Assembly (NCBI GenBank): GCA_027625915.1
Contig: JANTQA010000019.1
Span: forward strand, 935,001-999,000
Reading direction: 5' to 3'
DNA: 64,000 nt
Source: Anaeramoeba flamelloides
Lineage: Eukaryota; Metamonada; Anaeramoebidae
Shown here: positions 11,611-23,527 of the stretch, piece after piece
Numbering within the stretch: position 1 is the first letter of the stretch
Layout: each line of letters opens with the position of its first letter
The notes under the pieces: model-generated
Databases searched by the model: none
What the model was told of the DNA's origin: nothing
Seen by the model: the letters and a program-made list of their open reading frames with translations, nothing else
Position numbers and translations under genes: made by a program

Positions 11611-14600
11611 TTACTCAGACGAATCTGACTCCGACTCCGACCCCGACTCGGACTCTGGCTGTGATGATGAGGAATCAAAATCAGAATACACATCAGAGCT
11701 TAAATCAGAACTTGAATCGGAAAAATCTTGATCTAAAAGCATTTTATTGGAAATTTTCTTTTTCTTATTCTCCAAATGATTATTCAGCATTTTTTTTTTT
11801 GAAACTTTAAAAAATTCAATAACTGGGCTTTTTAATTGAATTTTGTTGATTTTAGAATCATACCACGGAGGATTTTTTAAAGAAGAAAATAAGGACAATA
11901 AACGAAGTTTTTTGGAATGATTAAATAATTGAAAGACAATTTCCCTGTTATCTATTTGGAATTTAAATACTAAAGGATTTGTGGGGTGCAAATAAAACGC
12001 GGTTGAATTGACATCTACGAGCAAGCTGATCAAAATTTCATTTGGCGAATGTATTAATAATAAATATTGATTTAGGAAATTTTTTTTTTTAAAATTAAAA
12101 TTGATTAATTGGCTTTCATTTGTTGACAATTGCAATTCAGAATCAAATAATATAAAACAGTCAAAGGACAAAGTGGGCACTTCTTGATTTAATAATTTGT
12201 TATAATTTATAGTTGATTTTCGATTTTTTTTCGTTATATTATTATTAATTAAAAAAATTTTTTCTGATAATTTTGATTGTTTAAATCCACTAATTTGGAA
12301 ATTCATATTCAATGGCTTTGTTTCTGGCAATGTTTTCAAATAAATTAAATTTAAAAATTTTAACAAATTTTGAAATGAATCAAACAAAATAATTTTATAA
12401 TATTGCTTCGTTTTAAAGTGAACAATATTTAAGCAATTGATATCAATACTGATTCTAAAATTCTCAACAAATTTGCAAATATAAACAGTTTGTTCATTTA
12501 ATTTCATTAAAATTGAATTTTCTTGGATGATCATGGTTGCACTTCGTAAGACTTCAAAATGCCGTGCCAACAAAAGGACATTAAACCTTTGTGGGAATTG
12601 TAAATTAATTTTGAAATCGAATGTGGTATCCAATAATAACTGTGGCATCGCTGTAATCGGGCCATTAAATTTATCCAAAAATTTTTTAAATTCAATTTCA
12701 CGATTAAAACGCAATATCAATGATTGCTTATATTTGTGGATTTCCAATTTCAGTAAATGACTATAACTTTTATGATTAGCAAATTGCGTTGATAATTGGT
12801 CAGCGTGTATCGGCAGTTTATTCCCAATTTCAATTATTAAATAATTATTATTTTGGAGGGATAGGGCTCCACGCGCTTCGAATTTCCCACATTTGTTATA
12901 AAAGCTGACATCATAATACACGTTGTGCACCCTTTTACCAGCAAGCCTGTAAAAATAATTTCTTTCGCCTCTATTTAAAAAGGTAAATTCATATTTTTTG
13001 TGCTTTCTTAATTCAATCAAGCATTTGAGTTTACTGTTCAATTTTGATATATGGATTATATTTTTTAATTTGATAATTTGCTTAAAATTTTGTTTATTAT
13101 TGAAGACTGCCTTAACTTTAATGCGATCAAATGAAAATTGAATTTGAACTTTAATTTTTGAAGACCTTTTATTAGCAGATAAAGTAGCATAATGTTTATA
13201 TTTAATGAATTTATGTTTATTATTGTTGTTCGTTATTTTGTTATAGCTCAAATGGAAATCATGTTTAATTTTTTGTTGGATTTGCTTAAATTTGTGATAA
13301 AAATTCCGAGCCAATTTTATTGAGTCAAAGAGCAAGTATAAAAATTGCGCCTTATTAATCCAGACCTTTATTGACGTTTTCCCCTTGAGTATTTGTAAAT
13401 GCTGATCTGCTGCAATAAAAAATTTCAAAGAACCAATTTCTTCGGTGGCAATTATGAAAGTATTATTATTTAAGATAAGCTTTGACTCATAAACACCCCC
13501 TTTGAATTTTGGCAAGTTATGTGATCGATGAACCATGATTTTACCATTAAAAATATTTGTAAATTCCCTGCTTTTTGGCTTTTGTTGATCTTTTGAGGAT
13601 TCTGATTTGTTTTTCTTTTTGTCTACTTTTTTTTTGATTATTTTAAATTTTTCTAATTCCCCAAATCCGCTGTGCTGGCCTTTTTTAAGTCGCTGTTTAT
13701 CTTGACAGTCGTTTTTTAAATATACTTTTTTTCTAATTTCAAAGTCCTGTAAAAAGTTTAACAGTTGCTTTTCGCTGAAAAATTCTAAATATAAAAAGGT
13801 ATTTTCATCAATAACAAATTGTAAAACAGATCTTTGATTATCAAAATTATTTTTCAGTGGAGAAAAATAATTTATCAATAAACCTTTGGAAAAAGGGTTA
13901 TACTTTCGATACAAAGTAATCTGGGAACCAGAAAAGGGTACATTTATTTGGAAATGATCAAAAAATAATTCAATTTTTATTTGTGAATCATGAACCAAAA
14001 TGCTATTTAACAAAATCGCTTGGTGTGTCACAGGTTGAGTAAACGCAGAATATATCGTTGAGATTTTTGGTTTAATTGAAGAGCTTTGCTCAACCTGGTT
14101 AAATAGCTTATTTTTTAAGAAATAATCAGAGCTTGAATGTTTTTGTTGTTTTTTTGATTTTTTGTTGTGAAATGGCTTTTGTATTTCATAATTATGAACA
14201 GAATATTTTGGTAACAATACTAGTCTGTCAACTGCTAATTTTGTGGAGATTGAAGGTGCAATTAAAGGAAAGTATTTTAATAATCGAATCCCTTTTGATT
14301 TATTTTCGAGCTTTTTTTCTTTTTCTTGTTCCTTTTCTTCTTTTTGTTGTTTTTCTTTTTTTTTTTCTTGATCGTTTGCTTTTGTTGTTGATTTTGGCTT
14401 TGTTTGATTGTTGCTATTGGCTTGGGAGCGATTATTTAAAATAAGAAAAATGTTACAAATCCTGTCCCTTGATAACGAATCAGGCGATCTTAATATAAAA
14501 TATCGAATATTATCCAAACTTAAGATAAATAAATGCTCGTCATTGATGTTAATCAGTAATTTTTGTGTTTCTTTAAATCTTGCAGAAAGGATCAGTACTT

Positions 14601-14883
14601 CATTAAAATCCTTTAACGAAAACCCCTCACCATGAAGAAGAAAAATACACGGTATCCAATAATTTGTTTTGTCTTTTCCTGTTTCAAACAAGGAAACTGA
14701 AAATGTCATTGACTTATTTTGTAATTCATATAGGATTAGAGAATGTAGTTTTTTTTGTAATTTTGGTTTGATATCAAGAGTAACTAGTGGAGAGCGAAGT
14801 GTTTGTAATTTGGTCAAGAGAGACAAAGGTTGGAAAATTGGGAAAGTGCCATCAGTTTTAAAATGTACATATTCTAAGCTCAT
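11611..14883 (-). CDS. Unknown 1090-residue protein with about seven PH-like modules
   Basis: A single uninterrupted exon. I do not recognise a named family. I see about seven beta-rich stretches of 90-100 residues, each ending in an amphipathic helix with a recurring pattern of hydrophobic strand, turn, then F..(L/F)...F. Examples are LYLEFFSEKQLLNFLQDF (about 364-381), LYLLFDSIKLARNFYHKF (515-532), LILRFNREIEFKKFLDKF (722-739) and YKIILFDSFQNLLKFLNL (829-846). That is the strand-7/C-terminal-helix signature of PH-like domains. Approximate modules are 50-150, 285-385, 445-540, 560-650, 655-742, 755-852 and 900-1003. Lys/Glu-rich and Ser/Lys linkers lie at 152-198 and 418-440. The C-terminus (1050-1090) is a Ser/Asp/Glu acidic tail. 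Acidic tails plus tandem PH folds occur in histone chaperones such as FACT, but also in cortical scaffolds; neither role is established. No signal peptide or membrane segment is seen. Confidence 0.85.
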   Translation of the reverse strand: MSLEYVHFKTDGTFPIFQPLSLLTKLQTLRSPLVTLDIKPKLQKKLHSLILYELQNKSMTFSVSLFETGKDKTNYWIPCIFLLHGEGFSLKDFNEVLILSARFKETQKLLININDEHLFILSLDNIRYFILRSPDSLSRDRICNIFLILNNRSQANSNNQTKPKSTTKANDQEKKKEKQQKEEKEQEKEKKLENKSKGIRLLKYFPLIAPSISTKLAVDRLVLLPKYSVHNYEIQKPFHNKKSKKQQKHSSSDYFLKNKLFNQVEQSSSIKPKISTIYSAFTQPVTHQAILLNSILVHDSQIKIELFFDHFQINVPFSGSQITLYRKYNPFSKGLLINYFSPLKNNFDNQRSVLQFVIDENTFLYLEFFSEKQLLNFLQDFEIRKKVYLKNDCQDKQRLKKGQHSGFGELEKFKIIKKKVDKKKNKSESSKDQQKPKSREFTNIFNGKIMVHRSHNLPKFKGGVYESKLILNNNTFIIATEEIGSLKFFIAADQHLQILKGKTSIKVWINKAQFLYLLFDSIKLARNFYHKFKQIQQKIKHDFHLSYNKITNNNNKHKFIKYKHYATLSANKRSSKIKVQIQFSFDRIKVKAVFNNKQNFKQIIKLKNIIHISKLNSKLKCLIELRKHKKYEFTFLNRGERNYFYRLAGKRVHNVYYDVSFYNKCGKFEARGALSLQNNNYLIIEIGNKLPIHADQLSTQFANHKSYSHLLKLEIHKYKQSLILRFNREIEFKKFLDKFNGPITAMPQLLLDTTFDFKINLQFPQRFNVLLLARHFEVLRSATMIIQENSILMKLNEQTVYICKFVENFRISIDINCLNIVHFKTKQYYKIILFDSFQNLLKFLNLIYLKTLPETKPLNMNFQISGFKQSKLSEKIFLINNNITKKNRKSTINYNKLLNQEVPTLSFDCFILFDSELQLSTNESQLINFNFKKKNFLNQYLLLIHSPNEILISLLVDVNSTAFYLHPTNPLVFKFQIDNREIVFQLFNHSKKLRLLSLFSSLKNPPWYDSKINKIQLKSPVIEFFKVSKKKMLNNHLENKKKKISNKMLLDQDFSDSSSDLSSDVYSDFDSSSSQPESESGSESESDSSE

Positions 14884-16215
14884 AATGAATTGGAATATTC
14901 GAGCGGAAAAACAAAATAAACAAAAAAATGAGAATGATTTTCTGGTTTTATCATTAAGGAGAAAAAAATTTCATCTCTTATCATTCAAATAGAAAGGTTA
15001 ATTTATACAGACCAAATAAACCATGGCCTTTTGTTTTATCACTTCAATAGTTGTCTTGAATATTTACTTTTCAACTTTTTTTGAAGAGGGTTTATTAATT
15101 GGAAATGAACTTTTTTCCTAAAAGAGTGTATGGTGGTTTAATAGTTATTAAGAAAAAGATATTGAATTTAATTTTGAGAAATTGAACATTAATAAATTCA
15201 ACTTCAGAGAGTTGTTCAGGTTTCATTAAGGAATTTATTATTTGGTTGAAAAGGATATTCATAAGATACTTTAAAAAAATATTTTTATTGAATAATTTCT
15301 TTCATTACTTGACTTATAATACATTAGTAGTTTGTCATTGAGTTTTTGTTAATTAAAAATTATAAAAAAAAATACCTAGAATAAGCTAAAATATAATGTT
15401 CAGAGCCAAAAATTCAAGTTTGAAATTAAAAACTCGTTTTTTTTTGCTATTCTTGATACAATAGAACATTAGATTGACTATCCAAAAATATTCATACAGT
15501 AAAATCTATTTTGAAGGTTAACACATTGATATTTTGAGAAAAATATAAAATAGGAATTGGATTAGTTCAGAATTTTTTTTTCATTTTTTCTATAATTTTA
15601 ACAATTTTTTGATTTTGTTATTTTTTTGATAAAAAGATTGTTCTTAAAAATAAAGTCGAAGGATTGAAAAATAATTTTTTTGATCTTTTATTTGAAAAAT
15701 TTATTTTTTAATAATGGAACTTTAAGAAACCTATATGATATTTACTTAATGGTAGTTGTTGATTTCTTTGATCAATAAATATTTAAGTTTTCTTGAAAAA
15801 AGGAATATTGCCTTTAATTTGAAAAAAGGATTTTATAAAGTATTATGTGTTCTTTTACGACAGTGTTTACTTTTTGAGAGTTAATATTTTTTTTGGAAGA
15901 TAATTTTCTACTTTTTATTTAATCTTTGTTAGCCTTTTTACATTTTCTTTTCTTTACTATTTTTTAAAAATGAAGAGGGTTTGTCATGACATTAAGGGGA
16001 TGTTAACATAAATATTATATTATTTAAAACTTTTTTTGAAAAAATATTCCTTTAAAATAAAAATGGATGTACTTTATATTTTGAAATTCTTTGTAAACTC
16101 AAATTTCCAAATAATTATCAAGAGTTTTTAATCCCTTCTTTAAGAAATTTAATCACGATTTATCTCAGTATGATAAATATAAATGATTGATACAACCTGT
16201 TTTAAATTTAAGATA

Positions 16216-16391
16216 CAGTCCTTCAACTGATTTCAAGGTATAAAAAGGTCTCAAATCAAATCACATTTTTTAGAAAATGTGATTTTTATAGAAAATGTTC
16301 TAATCGAATCTGAATGTGATGTTTTAATTTGGGATATTTTTTGTTTCTAAATTTCCGTTGAAAGTTTGTGCCTTAAAAGTGGAACTGAATG
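16216..16391. mobile_element. Family R7 Tc1/mariner-type MITE, copy 1
   Basis: 176 bp flanked by TA on each side (16214-16215, 16392-16393). The ends are imperfectly inverted (TACAGTC... on the left; rc of the right TACATTCAGTTCC). The interior is also fold-back: CTCAAATCAA pairs against TTAATTTGGGA. Non-coding. Confidence 0.75.
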
Positions 16392-16807
16392 TAGTGATCA
16401 GAATAAAATTTCAACATTTTTTATTATATTTGAAAATAAATTATAAAATTTTAACAATATTTGTATTTTTTTTTGTTTTTTTTTTCAATTTTACTAGTTC
16501 GCTCAGTTTAAGAGATTTTTTTTTTGAATGACTGGGGTAATTTAAGTTGGATTCAGTTAAATAAAAAACATACTTAATTTTAGATCGGGGTATCTAACCA
16601 TCTATCTAAGCAATATTTGTTGGTGGGATTTACACAAATTTAACTAAATGTTCTTTTCCATGTATCTATCATAATGTTAAATAATTATTATTTATTTTTA
16701 CTTTTTTTTTTTTTTTGGATATAGATTTTCTATACGAATAAATAATACGGGGTAACTTAATAGTCATGTTATTGTAAGTTTTTCAAAAATTGAAATAATT
16801 AAAAATA

Positions 16808-17005
16808 CAGTCAGTTCGATATTTAAGGTAAAAGCTTTCAACAAGATTTATGATACAAAAAAATCTCAAATTAAGCTTCAAAATTTGGAATTTTTTTTTT
16901 TTACAAATTATTTTGAAAGAATCCGAATTTTGTGTTTTAATTTGGGATTATTATTGTTTTGAAATTTTACATTGAAGTTTATTCCTTAAAAGTGGAACTG
17001 GTTGT
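16808..17005. mobile_element. Family R7 MITE, copy 2
   Basis: Begins after TA with CAGTCAGTTC and ends in GGAACTGGTTG. It shares with copy 1 the subterminal TTAAGG...CTTTCAACA block and the interior TTTTAATTTGGGAT. Non-coding. Confidence 0.75.
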
Positions 17006-17494
17006 GGTTTCACTCGGTTATTTGAGTACGGGTGTTGATAAAATTTTCGAATGGGTATTTTGTCGAACATTCCGAATTGAATCAATTTCTTATAATAGAA
17101 GTATATTTTTAATCTTTTATATATAAGAACATTCAAGAAAAATGAAAACTAACAAACCCGAGTGTTTCTTCTTTATTCACTTTCTTTAATAGATTTTGAG
17201 AATATATTACAGATTTTCATGAAACTAGAGCCTCAGTATTACTATATTTCTTGTGGTGTTGCAATGCAACATTATTTAATGAAAAATAAATTGAAAAACA
17301 AATCTCTAGCAAATATCTAAAAAATTATCAAAAAGACAAAGAAAAAGTTAACTATTTATTTCCCCGGGTGTGCTAATTGGTTATTATCCTTTTATAAATG
17401 AGATACTTTGGTTATTTCTTTAAATTATTGATATATTATTTTTTGAACAGTTAAAAGAAAAATGTATTTCTTTTATTTTTCAATTGATAGTAAA

Positions 17495-18270
17495 ATGTCC
17501 CTACAACCCAAAAAAACACTAAAAATTGAAAACTGATCAAATACCTTTTATTAAAAAAATTCAAAAAACAAAATCAAAAAATTGAAATAAATAAAGTTTC
17601 CATTTAACTTATTCTTGAAAACATTTTTTGCCAAAATCGTTGAATTCAAAGTTTAAATTATGTATATTTTTATATACAATATCTTATTTTACCTCATTTA
17701 CTAAAACAAATTCTAAATTATGGGGATTTTATTTTCACAAAAGGGACTAATTTGGTCTTCAAATATTTTTTTTATTTTCAAATGGTAAAATTAAACAAAG
17801 GGTTACAGCCAGTTCCATTTTTATTACACTAACTGTTACGAGATTTAAGGTACAAAAAAAAAGCTCAAATTAATCAAAAAAATGCAGATTCTAGTAAAAT
17901 AATTTGTAAAAAAAAAAATTACAAATTTTGTGCCTTAATTTGAGATTTTTTTTTTCCTTAAATTTTGATGAAAGTTTGTACTTTAAAGAGGAACTGACTC
18001 TATTTAAAAAAGATAAACTCTCTGGAAAAGCATTCTAATTTAATATATCAACGTATTATTTGATTTAAATATTATCTCAAACCCAATTTTTCAAAAAAAA
18101 AATAAAAAGTACGCCGTAATTTCAACCAATATTTTCTATATTCAAAAGTTGAGAGTGTTTTTATTCTAAAAAAAAAATTATACCAGTGGTTAATTGAATT
18201 AAGTAAGAAGGCTAGATTTCGAAAAATATTACTCAGAAAAAAATAGTGCTTAATTTTATTCAGGATATAT
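17495..18270 (+). mobile_element. Family R6 element, copy a (hosts R7 copy 3)
   Basis: About 775 bp, matching the reverse complement of 21455-22045 over its whole length except for a 195-bp gap that coincides with an R7 MITE. Diagnostic shared blocks are CCCAAAAAAACACTAAAAAT, GATAAACTCTCTGGAAAA and GGCTAGATTTCGAAAAATAT. Ends are set only by loss of similarity; no clear inverted termini were found, and the class is unknown. Confidence 0.75.
17806..18000. mobile_element. Family R7 MITE, copy 3, nested in R6 copy a
   Basis: 195 bp between TA dinucleotides (17804-17805, 18001-18002). Ends CAGCCAGTTCC and GGAACTGACTC are inverted. The reverse R6 copy near 21715-21735 lacks it, giving an empty site. 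Confidence 0.8.
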
Positions 18271-19048
18271 TAATTTTTTGGGTTAATTCAATATATAAAA
18301 AAAAATACAATAATAAAGACTCGCATTTGTTTTTTAAAAAAAACAATCTTTTAAACATACTAATAAATTCAAATAAATATCTCAAAATTTTTTGCTTCAT
18401 TTTCCATTTTAAAAATTTTTTTAATCATTTTGAATATAGCATTCTATTGGCTTAAATGTTGAAAAACTTTGTAAATTTAGTTGTTCCTTCAAATATTCTT
18501 ACTCTGGAGTTGTTTTTAAAAGTTGAGCTCCTAGATTACAAAAAGAGAAATTGAACTAAAAATTTTCAAACATCAATTTGAATTTATCAGTATCAAGTAA
18601 AATTAATTAAGCACATCTAGAAGTTCAACAAAAACAAACTTTATTATTCCCATTTTAATAGCAATTCAAAATCCCGATCTTTTTTTGAAAAAACAATTGA
18701 TCTAACAAAACCAATTGTAAATTTTCACCTATCATTCTGAGTAAAAAAAAGTTCAAAGGCGCTTTGATGATTTTTTGACTTTTTTGTTCCAAAGTTTTAT
18801 GATTTCAATCACCTTCAAAACAATGGAACAAGAAAAATATAATTAAAGATAAATAAAATAAAAACAAAAAGTCATTTTGTACTTTTATTTTTATCATTCA
18901 AAATGGTTTAATTTGTCAGAAAAAATAAAAAAAAAATATTTTAAAGATCCACTTGTATTTGAATCAGAACAACATTTTGTATTTTTCAAAAATGATAATT
19001 CTTTCGGATTTGCAACCACTAAACCATAAATTGTTCTTTTTTTTTTTT

Positions 19049-19849
19049 TTAGTTGTCTTCCTTTTTCTTTTTTTTTTTTTCTTTTTTCTCTTTTTTTTCT
19101 GATTTTTCTTTCTTTTCTTTCTTTTCTTTCTTTTCTTTCTTTTCTTTCTTTTCTTTCTTTTCTTTTATTTCAACATCTTTTGGTGGTTTGTCCTTTTTGA
19201 TCTTGACAGAAGCATCAACCATTGGGTTTCCTTTTCCTTGTCCTAAAAATGGCTCTACTTCAGATGGTGGATCTTTGTGGATAAGTAAATAAATTTGACC
19301 CTGGGCTTTATCTTTCTTTTTACCTTCGCGTTTTTCTAATTGGAGAGGAAGTGTTTCCAACTCGTTAACTGATATTTCTCCAAGATCAACAATGGCTCGT
19401 CCTAAAAAGGCATGCTTTCCAATTTTATCCCAATCCCAAACATCTAAAATAAGCTTTCCTTTCACATCTTCAAGTTCACACCATTGGTTCCAACTAAAAA
19501 ATAAAAAAGAAAAAAAGAAAAAAAAAAAAAATTTTTAAAAAATAAATAAAAATTATTTAAGAAAAGAAAAAAAAAATCGATCAAAAAGAAAAATCTATTA
19601 ACAAAATAATTACATTGGACTAAGAGTTTTCTTTTGCACCCATGTTCTCCAAATTGGTTTTTCTTCTCCAAATGTAACTGTAACATAAGGATCCGACTTA
19701 TTAATTTTAAATTAAAACATAAATAGAGAAGGAAATTTCAGAAGTGTCAAGTAAGAATAAAGAAAAAACAAAATTAAAAAAATTACTTTTCCATTTATAT
19801 CGGCTGATCGAAGATCAGTTCCATTTAAAATTTTGATAAAGGTTGTCAT
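19049..19849 (-). CDS. C2-domain protein with Lys/Glu-repeat tail
   Basis: Probable calcium-dependent membrane-binding protein of 196 residues. Three exons join in frame: 19849-19787, 19696-19614 and 19493-19049. Introns are 90 nt (GTAATT...ATAAG) and 120 nt (GTAATT...TTTAG). Residues 1 to about 105 form one C2 domain: MTTFIKILNGTDLRSADING, then KSDPYVTVTFG, KTLSPIWNQWCE and LDVWDWDKIGKHAFLG. Candidate calcium ligands D17, D23, D69 and D71 are present. The tail from about residue 155 is nearly pure (KKE)n with KEKKEKKEKK repeats, a probable flexible charged segment. There is no catalytic domain or membrane segment. Small stand-alone C2 proteins like this are common in amoebae; the specific partner cannot be told. 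Confidence 0.88.
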
Positions 19850-20524
19850 GATGAATTAAAAAAAAAAGAGAAAAAAATGAATATTTTTCTCCAAATTTGA
19901 AAACAATTAAAAACACTTGAGTTTTTTTTCTAATTTTGTCTCAATTTGCAAAAGAATATTTTTTTCTTAAATTACTCTTTTTAATTGTAAATCAAGAAAT
20001 ATTTTATCTTTGGTTTTAACAAAACTCTATTAAAAAATTGGAAGGGACATGTAAAGTATTGCACACAATTATGATTAAGGTCTTATTTTTGGAAATTAAG
20101 ATAAAAATTTTAATGTTTTAATTGTTTTATGGTAGTTTTATTCGAAAGACAAACTTTTCTAACAACTATAAAAAAACAGTCTTATGAAGGAAGTCTAGTG
20201 CAGCCTAACCCAGTTATTTTTTACAAAAGAACCAAATTTGAATTTACAAGAAAGGATCAAGTAAATCTTTAAATAGTGATGTTCATTCTTTTTTATTCAT
20301 TTTTTTTTTTAAAAAGTAATTCTACAAGATAAGTCACTAATTTATGAATTAAACTATTATTGTTAAGTTTTGAAAAACATGTTTAGTTTTTTATTCTGTT
20401 TTTTTGACTTTGTTACAACAATTCTTGAAAAGGTTCCGTCGATTTTTTCTAATTATTATTTCATTTTGATTTTGAAAATCATTTTTTTGATACAAACTGA
20501 TTCAATTTTTTAAAAGATTTTTTT

Positions 20525-20790
20525 TTGAAAAGGGAATTAAACTCATCACCCAGTAAAAAAATATCCACTAAATCGATTTTAATGATAAAATAGTCATAAA
20601 ATTTCTCATTTTCAAGAACTTTTTTACTTTTTTTTAATTTCATATTTGAAAACATAAACCCAAATCCAAAAAATAGACTGATTAGTCAAATTAAAAATAG
20701 AAATCAAAACAACAAATTAAACAAAAATTTAAGGGGAAAGATACCTTTTACCAATTTTAAGTTCCACAATTTATGCTACTGATAAATTCA
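20525..20790 (+). repeat. Dispersed repeat R10, copy 1
   Basis: Resembles 63236-63470, including the shared block AAAATTTCTCATTTTCAA and a following region of AT-rich similarity. No terminal repeats were identified, so element type and limits are uncertain. Confidence 0.5.
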
Positions 20791-21332
20791 AATAAATTTC
20801 ATGAAATTTTTTCTTTCAATTTCCATTTTTGTAATCTACTTGTTTAATTTTTAAAACAACTCAAGAGTCAGAATATTTCAAAGTAAATACCAATTTTACA
20901 AAATTTCTCAACATTTAAGAAAATAAAATGCTGTATTAAAAGAAGATACAAAAAAAAGGAAAGAGAAGCAAAACAGTTTTCGATATTAATTTGAATTTAT
21001 CAGTAGTACCGAATAATTTCAAATCTTTTTTTTGAGTCAAAAAAAATAATATTGTCAGAAAAAAGAAGAGTTGAATTATTATTAGTATAATAAATTATAA
21101 AACAAAAACAAAAAAATGAAAAAACTGATCAAGAAATATCAAATAAAAATCATTTATATATCGATCTTATCTGTAACTTGTGATACAATTATTTCTTCTT
21201 TACTTCGTTTTATTTTTAATTCTGAATGAAAAAAATTTAGTTTGGAAAATTTTTTGAGAAACAAATTACTTGTAATTTTACAAAGAATTCCCAAATGGAT
21301 TTAAAAATTCAATTTTGATAGAATTCTTGTAA

Positions 21333-22115
21333 ACCCCATTTCAAAATCATTGGCCCATTAAAAATCAAATTTTGTAACTAAATATTTTTATAAATTGATT
21401 ATCTATTCTAAAAAAAAATTACTATTTTGATATTCAGTTCTATAAACTAGATATACGTCCTTAATAAAATTAAACACTATTTTTTTCTGATATATATTTT
21501 TCGAAATCTAGCCTTATAACTTAATTCAATTAACCACGGGGATAAATTTTTTTAGAATAAAAACACTTTCAACTTTTGAATATCGAAAATATTTTTTGAA
21601 ATTAGTGTGTACTTTTTTATTTTTTTTGAAAAATTGGGGTTGAGAAAAGCTTGAAATCAAAGAATAAGTTAATATATTAAATTAGAATGGTTTTCCAGAG
21701 AGTTTATCTTTTTAGTTGAATTTTTTTTTAATTTTACCATTTAAAACTAAAAAAAAAAAACATTTGAAGACCAAATTAGTGCCTTTTGTGAAAAGAAAAT
21801 TCCCCATAATTTAGAATTTGTTTTAGTAAATGAGTTAAAACAAGATAGTGTATCTAAAAATATACATAATTTCAAGTGTGAATTCAAGGATTTTGGCAAA
21901 AAATGTTTTCAAGAAAAAGTTAAATTGAAACTTTATTTATTTTTATTTTTTTCATTTAGTTTTTTTAATTGTATTAATTGAAACTATTTTACCAGTTTTC
22001 CATTTTTAGTGTTTTTTGGGTCGTAGGGGCATATTTGTTTTCCCATAAAAATAAAATAAAAAAAAGTAAAAAAAAAAAAATAAAAAAAAATTGGGTCATT
22101 TATTATGAAATTTAG
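21333..22115 (+). mobile_element. Family R5 element interrupted by R6 copy b
   Basis: The left part (21333 to about 21452, with ATTTCAAAATCATTGGCCCA) and right part (about 22060-22115, with TCATTTATTATGAAATTTAG) correspond to the two halves of the R5 copy at 10465-10690. They are separated by an R6 element. Confidence 0.7.
21455..22045 (-). mobile_element. Family R6 element, copy b (no R7 insertion)
   Basis: The reverse complement of 17495-18270 without the nested R7 MITE. It lies inside an R5 element. Non-coding as far as can be seen. Confidence 0.75.
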
Positions 22116-22480
22116 TTTAGTTCTGATTTGATTTAAGAATTGGGGGCATGAGATAATAAAAAAAATACCCTCACTTATATATTACTTGATTTTTTCCAAA
22201 AGTTGTAAGAAGTACAATTAAAAAAGAAAGTCCTTACTTTTTGAAAATAGCGATATTAAAATTAAAATTAATACTTTCATACCATGAGTATTTTCTGGTT
22301 TCTTATAATTTAAAAAAAAAAAGTAAAATAAAAAATAAATTTCTATTTCTACAAAAAAATCAAGTTGGGCTTAACGCTTAAAAATAAAATGCATTGAATT
22401 GACCAAAAAATAATTTTAAGATTTTATTTTATTCAATAGTCATTCTTCTATACAACCATCTCAAATCGGCAATGAAATTT

Positions 22481-22482
<2 letters not shown>

Positions 22483-22512
<30 letters not shown>
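22483..22512. repeat. (AT)n microsatellite
   Basis: A pure AT dinucleotide run of about 30 nt. Confidence 0.95.
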
Positions 22513-22516
<4 letters not shown>

Positions 22517-23527
22517 TTTTCTATTTCTGTTAAAGATAAAAAACTATTTATACTTTATACAGAATTGTATTGGGTTGACAAAAGGTTTTTGTAGAAAAAA
22601 AAAATTATTGATTGCTTTATTTACTAAAGAAATCTTGTTGGGGAAAAATTATTAACTAATATTCCAAAGATGGAAGGTGAAAATTAATAACTACTTTGAA
22701 ATATTCTTGTTTTAGTTTTCTAGGTGTTTATAAATTGAGGATCTCCAAAAATATTTGAAAAAATTTTGAAAATTGTTGATCAACTAAAATGTTTAGTTGA
22801 AGAATTCAAATTTTAATTTTTTTCTTCACCAAACTTTTGGTCTCTTAAAAAATTTCATGGTTTTAATCGATTATTGAATGACAATAAAATCCTGCCATCG
22901 AAAGGAAAGTAGGAGACAGAAAATGAATTTTCTGTTTATCACATAGTTCAAGGTGAGTTTAAAACGGATGAAATTTAAATAGATTATAATGATGAAGGGG
23001 GAATTAGGTAACCAAAAATTCACTTTGATATCCCACAAAATATCAAGATTTGATAAATCTGTTTTTGGGAATGTCAATTAAATTGAAACACTGGGTACTG
23101 GTTTGTGTGGTTCTTTATTATCACGTTAGATATTTTGAAAAGTTTTTCATCATTTAGCCAGTTTTTCTCTTAAAAAAAAGGTTTTTAAAAAGTTTATTGC
23201 CTTGAAAATGCTTATTTACAAATTATAGAAGTTGGTTTTATTTAAGAAAATTAAGTTTAAGGGATTTAATTTTCTCAAAAGCCTTTTCAAAAGTGACTGT
23301 GTTTTACTAAAAACAAAAATTAAAAAATAATCATAAAAATTCTTTTGAATTTTCCAAAAACAGAACAAACCATAGTTTTGTTTTGTTTTATTTTTTAGAT
23401 TTTGTAAAAAATCAAAAAATTAATGTTAATTTTGTTTTTTATTATTTATGTTTGTTTATTACAAAAGACAAAAAGAAAAAAATAAAAAACAGACAAAAAA
23501 TAATAAAAGGGAAAATAAAATCCTTTT

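Larger units (their letters stand above)
14884..19048. other. Intergenic spacer with clustered MITEs
   Basis: Lies between the 5' end of the PH-like gene and the 3' end of the C2 gene. No gene is supported. It contains three R7 elements within 1.8 kb (16216-18000) and one R6 element (17495-18270). The remaining sequence is A/T-rich and unassigned. Confidence 0.6.
19850..23527. other. Intergenic spacer with R5/R6 nest and R10
   Basis: Lies between the C2 gene start and the Ras gene stop. It contains an R10 block (20525-20790), the interrupted R5 element with an R6 insertion (21333-22115) and a TA microsatellite (22483-22512). No gene is supported. Confidence 0.6.

Noticed and set aside
18246-18455. 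69-codon open frame after R6 copy a
   Set aside because: Composition is that of AT-rich noise, with no domain, no splice context, and partial overlap with a repeat.
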